Of a stretch of DNA of 64,000 bases, positions 57,300-64,000 are shown one piece after another. A model generated the notes under the pieces. The model was not told the DNA's origin, did not search any database, and saw nothing but the letters and a program-made list of their open reading frames with translations. Both the position numbers and the translations under genes were made by a program. Position 1 is the stretch's first letter; every line of letters begins with the position of its first letter. This stretch comes from Hetaerina americana (taxonomy: Eukaryota; Arthropoda; Insecta; Odonata; Calopterygidae), in assembly GCA_022747635.1 (NCBI GenBank), contig JAKTNV010000014.1, forward strand, positions 4,788,001-4,852,000, read 5' to 3'.

Positions 57300-58510
57300 T
57301 AGTACACAATTCTTTGCTGGTACTTTTTTCTTTAGAAAATATTCCAATTTGTACTGGCGATTCCTAATCTAAAGGGAAAAACCTTAAGAGTATCATTTTC
57401 CTTACTTAACTATCAAAACTAACTCTTTTAAGATCACGTAAGTGGAACATTTAAATTGCTACCTCATAAATAGTACTAAACTCAGAATAAAATGTGTAAT
57501 CTCGTCAAAGATACAAGATTAACATCTCTCTCTCTCTCTCCTTAGGTGGGGAAAAAATTCTCTGTTCTTTTTCTGGGTTTGCCTCCGCTAGCCCTCTTAT
57601 ATTTTCTGATATTTTATTCCGTAAGGAGGAAAAGCTTAACTTTCGCAACACAATGGCGTTCGGCTCCTCTCATTGGCTCCATAGAAATCGAGTTTCGAGA
57701 AGATACGAGTATACATGTGAAGACACGCTGGTATGTTCAGATGCTACATATTCTCGCACGTGCGAGCTCATCGCTTGAGAACGGCAGTCAGACACGCATT
57801 CATTGATATTGATCATATCGATAGATAATATCGATCTGTGATGGTGATAGACAGAGCTGAGGGAAGAGAGCTCAAGAAGAATGTTGATTGAACTCGAGTG
57901 TCGTGGGACGATATTAATTTGGAATCGTAACTGTCGCAACCAGTATTCGCATATCATGAAAACATCCAAATTGCATGATATGATTGTTGGATTGGATTTA
58001 ATTGATTCCCAAGATTTATGACTTGACGATCCCTTTTGTCATAACGAGTGAGCATCATCACTCATCGAAGTATTAGAACCAAAATTGTTAAGCAAAGATT
58101 TTAAGTAGAGTAATAAGCTTTGAAATAAACGCAGAGATTTAAAACATTACGTGACATAAATACAAATCGACTTGTTAAGCCAAGTTTCGTACATCCTGCA
58201 TGCTCTCCTCTACGAGGCCCACATCCAGACTTGAATCATAATAAGAGAAACCATTGACTTATTTTTCATCTGAATGAATGCGAAAATGCCTGCCAAGGCG
58301 TTGGAATAGTGCTCATTTCTGGGATGAAATATATTGTGAATGGATTCGATTATTAATAATCAATAAAAATCCGGCAAATTCTTTCGTGGCGTTCATCCAC
58401 CATCAATTTTTATAACACTGCAGTAGATATTTACCAATGTTTACACAATATCTGCCGCCTGCAAAACTCAGTCGATCAGTTTCAATTCGATGAAAATCGA
58501 TTGGTCACGG
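57300..58510. other. Non-coding stretch
   Basis: No gene or element recognised. 57,800-57,835 contains ATCGATAGATAATATCGAT-type dyads similar in style to those at about 26,050. Confidence 0.5.
57525..57541. repeat. Short (CT)n tract
   Basis: About 17 bp of CT alternation. Confidence 0.9.
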
Positions 58511-58539
58511 GCCAACTATTTGTGTGTGTGTTTGTGTGT

Positions 58540-59270
58540 GCTCTGAAATGTGTGGCTTAACCTCCCTCCCTCTCCCACGCGCATGGCACCCACTGGCCAG
58601 TTCGCTTTTGACGAGGCCGTACGCACTCCCCAGCCCCACCTTCTCAGCCCCATCACCCCTCACCCACAATCCAACCTTCTACGTGCGGCCTTGGGCAAGA
58701 GAGCACGCGCACACCTTTTGCCTCATGCGGGAGAGGGAGGAGTAAGCCTTGGGGAATGGTGGTGAATGGCGCCAGTAGTGTGTGAGAGGAGGTGCGGCGA
58801 AGGGGAGAGGAACAGGTTGCAGCGGATGGGACAAAGGAAACCCCCGCCAAGAGATTGGAGCACGTCTCCCATTGGCTAACTGAGGATGAGAGTAAAAAAA
58901 TGCCTATGGTTTTGTGTGGCGAGAAGGCTCGTGAAAGAGAAACCGGAGTGAGCGAGAGGCAGAGAGAAAGGAAGAATGGAGGAGGCAGTACGGCAGATGG
59001 GATAAGAGAAATACAGGATGGGGGCGAAGGGGGGGAAGAGAGAGAGAGTTGGGGAAAATCAGTAGATGGTGTGAGGGTACCACGGGGGGAAGGGGATGCG
59101 GACGGGGGAGCGTAGGCATTGGGGGTGGAAGCCGCGAAGAGAACTACAAGTGTCGAAGGTGGAGGAGGTGGAGAGCGAGAGGGCATCGGAGAGGCGAGGG
59201 AAAGGGAGATGGGAGTGAAGAAGCGATGCTACGGTACGAGCAAAGACGGAAGAGGAAAACGTAAGTGATA
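58540..59270. other. Pyrimidine-to-purine switched, GC-rich island
   Basis: 58,550-58,680 is C-rich and 58,720-59,260 is purine-rich (GGAGAGG, GGGGGAA). A 177-codon minus ORF (58653-59186) and several plus ORFs owe their length to composition (serine/proline on one strand, arginine/glycine/glutamate on the other). No domain is visible. Like the islands at 16.7 and 52.1 kb it may lie near a promoter. Confidence 0.35.
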
Positions 59271-59559
59271 CCCCCTCCTCTGACTCGAAAACATCCTCTT
59301 GTGATGGAATTCTTAGATTACTCCGGAAGTATTATTACTCAGGAGTAAGTTAATAACACTCCCGGTGATGACTTAGTAATGCTTTTACTGCTCAGGTCTT
59401 TCTTTAAGGATAGCTATAGACATTGAATGGAATAGCATGTACATATAAGGTCCGTTAAAATTGGGGTCCGTTTTCTACGGCTGTGAAACAATAAGGATAG
59501 AAGTTAAGTAATGAAATGAGGAAAAGAAGCGATGAGAGAAAAATGAAAATAAAAGAGAT

Positions 59560-59770
59560 GGGCAGAGTAGCAAATGAAATGTTTCGAGGTGACAGGAGGT
59601 GATTATTGAGAGCACTTACGTGGAAGGAGAAAATTGAAACTAATTGGACATCTCCTGAGGCGCGATAGCTTACTGTAGAAGGTTAGTGAATGAGTTCAAT
59701 CGGAGAAATATTACAGAGGAAGGCCAATTACAACTTAATGTAACGACGCAATTGAAACTGTTTTAACAAA
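59560..59770 (+). pseudogene. LINE C-terminal fragment
   Basis: The plus strand reads KLIGHLLRRDSLL, then EKYYRGRPITT and NDAI. The equivalent in intact LINEs is (K)IGHILRHD.LLKTIIEG, then RGRPR..YI.QI. Upstream a worn AEMFRGDRR-like stretch is consistent. Short and frame-broken. Confidence 0.6.
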
Positions 59771-59989
59771 GGATTATTAAGAAATATAAATATACGTAGG
59801 CAATAGAATAGCTTTGAGAACTCTTACCAGTTCTTATATTAAAAGTATTTGCAATTTGAAAGCCAGTTTAGTGCCCATTTTGAGATACCAAAAGGGTAGA
59901 CATTGGAAAACGCTTCGGCGGAATATATATGCTTCCCGATATTCTCTTAATTTTTTTTCGTTAAGACAGTTTTCAGAATTAAGACGGTG

Positions 59990-60290
59990 CATTGATTAAT
60001 ACACTGACTTCATAACCCGAAGGTCCGAGTTCGAATTCCAGAGGCGGCAAGGTTTGTCAGCAGTATTCCGATCCCTGCTTGGGGTGCTTGGTGGAGAACA
60101 CTTGAAGTGGGAATGCCGTCCAGCGGCTGGGACGTTAAACTGTCAACCCCTTACGGCCTATCGTTAAGAGATATCTGATGCTGACGCTGGGTTTCTCTCC
60201 ACCCATCATCCATTCTCCAAACATCCTAATGACCCAAATGGCCTGATCTGTCGGTCGCCTCATCCAATGGCTAGCCTAGGAACTTGAATA
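59990..60290 (+). mobile_element. tRNA-derived SINE, copy 4
   Basis: The B box reads CGAGTTCGAATTCCAGAGG, preceded by a tRNA-like head. The shared body follows (GTATTCCGATCCCTGCTTGG, GGTGCTTGGTGGAGAACACT, AACCCCTTACGGCC, GGGTTTCTCTCCACCCATCA, CTGATCTGTCGGTCGCC). It is more diverged than copy 3. Confidence 0.83.
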
Positions 60291-61200
60291 ATTATAATGA
60301 GCTATGCTAACAAGTAAGAGTCTTGGAAAATATAAAACCTGAGCAAGGCATGAGAAATTATGATGGGCATGTATTCTCTGCTTTTATATATTATCTTCAG
60401 ATAATAAACTAAAGCTGGAGAAAGCTATCGATATTGGTCTTATTAGCATGGATAAATGTTGAAATCTATCAAATGAAATGGTAATACTACTGATGTAGTA
60501 CTTCGGCTGTTATTTCTAGCTTACGTGAGACGTTAAGCAGAAATAAAAAAGAGAACAATAGAAGGTATCATGGAGAGCATTCTCGGGAAGTTATGACTGC
60601 AGAAAAGGTATGCGGCATACGTTGTGCGGTGAAATGGTAATTGAATTTTGGCTATAAGCACATTATATTAAGAAAGACAAATTTAACAAAATGGTAAGTA
60701 TTAAAAATTATCTGTAAATGGGCACCCAAGAATGTCAACCCCAATACCAATTCGGGTGCGTTGCAAAATACTGAGTGGCATAAATAGGTCAGTTTAGACC
60801 AGCATTTTTCCTTGTACGAACGCATTGGTTTAACAAGATGTAAAATAAGCTTCATGATCTCGATAGTCCTCCTTAAGGCTACTGAGCCTGAGCGATGAAG
60901 ACTTTGGCATATCAAGAAAGTTTAATATCTAGATTCAGGCTGGAGTTGCTTATGCCGCTACCTTTTGATCGTAACATCGTTATTTCGGTGAATAAGATAT
61001 AGTAGCAAGGACCACATAAAGTACCTCTCCACCAAGGTCTCCTGAGACGAAAAAAGAATTTCTTGGAGGACGGGGCTGCCTTGAATATCCTTCGGACCCC
61101 CGGCATTGCACAGTTTTAAAGGCAGACACGCCGCAGTATGGATAAGGATTGAAGCCAACCCTAAAGAAGACGATTTTTTAAGACCGCTGGGGTGAGGAGA
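60291..61200. other. AT-rich non-coding stretch
   Basis: No gene or element recognised. Confidence 0.5.
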
Positions 61201-61204
61201 GACA

Positions 61205-61280
61205 GGACGTTTTTTTTATAAATATAAAGAGAAGGAACGCTTTGGGCTAAGGCCTTCTTCCATCGGATATGTGGCGGTGC
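61205..61280 (-). repeat. Possible Penelope-like terminal fragment
   Basis: The minus strand reads GATGGAAGAAGGCCTTAGCC, then CAAAGCGTTCCTTCTC and TTTATAAAAAAAACG. The pattern (T)GAAGA, an AGGCC stem, then a GAAACG-like run (here CAAAGCG) is common at Penelope-type ends. No protein part was found. Confidence 0.35.
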
Positions 61281-62150
61281 ACTATACTCAATTTCAGCGG
61301 CACTCTTAAGGTTTTGCTGTTATTGCCTTTTTTATTCATAAACTATTTCCTAAAATTCTTATTTTTTTCTGCCCCTAACATTGGAAAACCTCAAATTTTC
61401 AAAATAAGTTCAATTTAAATTCGGACCTATTGATCATGGAAATATTAGAATCGATTTTGGTACCGAGGCGTTACCCTTGGCAATCGAGTTAAAGCGTGTT
61501 CTCTTCTGTGGTGACATTTAAACGAGGTGCACATGCAGTAGTCTCTCTCCCCTTGTATTTCTAAAATGGACCGCTCATTGGCATTATCTTTCGACGATTT
61601 GCATCTGGAGGATTGAGATGGTGGAGTGTTTCGTGAACGATTTCGTATTTTTGAGACACGAAGGACTCTGGGATGATGAGATCTCAGTGGCCTACTTAGA
61701 AGCCCAGAGTGAGTGGAATGAGATAGCGTTTCGCGACACTTTTCCCATTGTTATCCTTCTGCAGCGAAACAAAAAAGCCAAAAGAATCAAGGGCTTAATT
61801 TCAAACATCCCTATGCTAAAACAATGCTGCCATTGCGATATTTGAGAGTAATAATGCATCTTTAGGTAATGTGAGTCGTGGTTATCTGATGGATGAAGAA
61901 TGATTTTGCTGAACAATGGACAGAAACGATGCGATTTGCTTAGTGGCTTCTCGATTGACATTACTGTCTTTCCAAAGTGACGCTATTTTTATGCTATCGC
62001 CCCATAAAAATTTCCGATTCCCCAACACCCTTTGGAATTAAGGTAGATGATATGCGCTCTTCTTCATCTTCCTTTCTCTACGCTCATTTCCTTTAAGTAA
62101 AAGATCGCCATTAAAAGGGCAGTACTCTAATCAAGTGAACATGGAAATGT
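61281..62150. other. Non-coding stretch with an unassigned 75-codon ORF
   Basis: The ORF at 61618-61845 (MVECFVNDFVFLRHEGLWDD...) has a balanced composition and ends in a cysteine/histidine cluster (QCCHCDI). I cannot assign it to a family. No other feature is seen. Confidence 0.3.
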
Positions 62151-62159
62151 TAGTAATTG

Positions 62160-62480
62160 GATAATTACATAGGAGAGTAGGGCCATAGAGGTGGCGTGGG
62201 AGGGGGGGTGGAATGTCTGTGAGCTCAGCGGAGGAGGAGATTAAAGGATCGGAGAGGGAGGGATGGAGCGGCTGGGGGAGTAATTGAAAGTGCGAATCTG
62301 GGGGCGGGAGGAGGGCTCGAGAGAGCGAGGGAACGGCGTGCAGGAGCGGAGAGGGTGGAGGAGGCCGCACGGACTCGAGAGGGGGGAAGCGGGAGGTGGG
62401 AATACCCGGGCGACCTGGAAGAGGAAGGGAGAATGGATAGAGGAACACCAAATAAAGCTTGATTAGAGTGAGGGAGAAGG
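62160..62480. other. Purine-rich stretch
   Basis: GGAG/GAGAGG-rich sequence on the plus strand. The 123-codon minus ORF (62131-62502) is serine/proline/leucine-rich for compositional reasons. No domain. Confidence 0.4.
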
Positions 62481-63569
62481 AAAATTGAAGTGGATGAATC
62501 AATTGGACAGTGGATAGAAGTGACTCCTGGACCTCTTGATTGCCATGGATATCAAAAGAGCACAGTCAAAGCAGTACATTTCCTCTTTCCTTTCGTTTGA
62601 TCTCTCACCAATGCCCTATTTTCAATTATTCCCCGCGCGCGCGAGAGAGAGAAAGTGATTTAAAAGTATTTTGCATTGAATCGAAACAATTAATCTTCCG
62701 ATTGTGCATTCGCTCGCGTTCGTTGGCATTATTAGTGATTCCCTCTAAAATGATTCCTTATTATCCGCATTTCGCGTAACGCGCAGATATTAAAGCTATT
62801 TTAATTTGTCCGTTAAACTGCCATATTCATGCCAATCCATCCGAATTGTAATGATTTGTGACAAAAAATGACATTTTCCCGAGGGATTAATAGGCAGACG
62901 ATTAATGGGACAGGATCTTTCTTCCCTACAACCAAATGCTATGCACATCGGAAAGTGATACAGCTGAAGGTTCCCTCGGCAAGATGTTAAAACAAGAATA
63001 GAATATGTGGAGTGATAACCATACAATCTGAGGTAATGTTGATAGGATTGTTATGAAAACCATTTTATTATAAATTATATCCAGGATAAGCTCATGATAA
63101 ATAATATTCATATTGATTTCATTTAATGCCAAAAGAACTCCTATTACACGTTTCAAAGAAAATTAATACAGAATAGGCAATAAATAGTGCGACAAAACAA
63201 TAGCAAACGTTACTCAATGTCAATGAAAAAGGGCTGGTTCATGGAGCGCTACTTCATTGTGCACAGTTTAAACATAGCAACTTCTATTTTTCCATGCAAT
63301 AAAATGGTAAAATGTGTGAGATAATTAATTAACTACTTCAAAGGGGTTAGCAAAAATCTCTTTAAATCCTTATGGAACCTAATTTTCGGTTGTCCCCTTT
63401 GTCGAATCTCGATTTGCAGGCTTTGGGCGCTCGATCGCGGCGCACCGAACAGCCATTCAATGGCTAATGTTCGGACTCTGCATGATACCGTTTAGTTCTG
63501 TGCCACTCAGAAATTAAGCGGATCAATTCCTTTGGTATCGGACATTCAACGGCTTTTATCGAGCTCCGA
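62481..63569. other. Non-coding stretch
   Basis: No gene or element recognised. 62,634-62,652 has a short CG/GA dinucleotide run (CGCGCGCGAGAGAGAG). Confidence 0.5.
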
Positions 63570-63962
63570 TTGAATTTCGTCCCTTCCCACGCCACTGTTG
63601 GACGCTTTTATCATTCGCAGCCATCTCAAATACACCATGGTATATATGGTACCAATACAAAACGACGGAGAATGGTGACCACCACCTTTAATACACGATC
63701 CCATAAACTGCAAGATAACTTGGTACGGGTTGGTGAAAATGTGTTTCTAAAGTTAAAGAAGAGGACTACTGTAGGATTTGATCTTTTTTTACATAAAATA
63801 TTTAGCCAAACTTTGGCGGTGGTTTTTGCCGGACCAACTTTGGCGTGTATCACTACAGAACTTATTTTTAGTGGAAGTGATACTATTCAGATTTTTTATG
63901 AACAGACTATGAAATCAATAGGTATTATTCATGAAAAAAGTGCGCTTGAAGTTTTTCGTTGA
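63570..63962 (+). CDS. Unassigned 130-codon ORF
   Basis: An ATG-to-TGA frame (MNFVPSHATVGRFYHSQPSQ...). It is balanced in composition, with a hydrophobic stretch near residues 85-105 (LAVVFAGPTLACITTELIFS) that could be a single membrane segment or a buried core. Another ORF of 75 codons lies opposite it. I see no motif that identifies a family and no splice or promoter context. It could be chance, an exon of a gene continuing past the window, or a piece of an unrecognised element. Confidence 0.2.
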   Translation: MNFVPSHATVGRFYHSQPSQIHHGIYGTNTKRRRMVTTTFNTRSHKLQDNLVRVGENVFLKLKKRTTVGFDLFLHKIFSQTLAVVFAGPTLACITTELIFSGSDTIQIFYEQTMKSIGIIHEKSALEVFR

Positions 63963-64000
63963 TTATATGCACATATAATCCGATAAGACTCTAAGTATTA

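Noticed and set aside
58653..59186. 177-codon Ser/Pro-rich minus ORF as a host gene
   Set aside because: Its composition mirrors the purine-rich plus strand, several overlapping frames are open, and there is no recognisable motif.

Overview
The window is AT-rich eukaryotic repeat DNA, probably from an arthropod and most likely an insect. The reasons are several mariner copies, a jockey-type element, a piggyBac relic, a Penelope-like element, tRNA-derived SINEs, long (TA)n tracts, and no operon-like or compact coding structure. I found no host protein-coding gene that I could support. Every coding region I recognise belongs to a transposable element, and almost all are broken by stops, frameshifts or deletions. 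The species cannot be named from what is visible.

Layout. At 2.3-3.5 kb lies mariner-1. At 3.65-7.24 kb is a foldback (long inverted repeat) element whose right arm is split by a 5'-truncated jockey-type retrotransposon with a perfect 10-bp target duplication. At 9-12 kb is a decayed minus-strand LINE (endonuclease, RT, C-terminal region). At 12-13 kb is a deleted mariner (mariner-5) split by a LINE fragment. At 13.3-13.8 kb is a second foldback element of the same general kind as the first, without an insertion. SINE copies lie at 8.5, 14.1, 27.6 and 60.0 kb. A C/T-rich island with a 304-codon ORF and two TATA-like boxes lies at 16.5-17.7 kb.

The most unusual locus is 20.15-22.56 kb. There a mariner transposase relic is interrupted by a 1.7-kb array of 336-bp units, each carrying a tRNA-like cloverleaf. 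Two units point one way and three plus a fragment point the other way. The units look identical to one another, and a 12-bp duplication flanks the whole array. Removing the array and one duplication copy restores the mariner reading frame.

From 26.5 to 30.6 kb is a dense nest: an internally deleted mariner with intact ends, a LINE split by a SINE, and a Penelope-like element whose RT active-site segment is inverted relative to its linker and GIY-YIG part. From 34.7 to 49.5 kb are further LINE pieces, a second copy of the mariner-1 family, and very long (TA)n tracts. At 52.0-52.6 kb a GC-rich island holds a 79-bp tandem duplication. At 53.9-55.0 kb is a piggyBac transposase relic. From 56.5 to 61.3 kb are more LINE, SINE and Penelope-end remnants. 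The remainder is AT-rich sequence in which I see nothing identifiable.

The elements form no pathway. The window records repeated insertion, nesting, deletion and local rearrangement in non-genic DNA.
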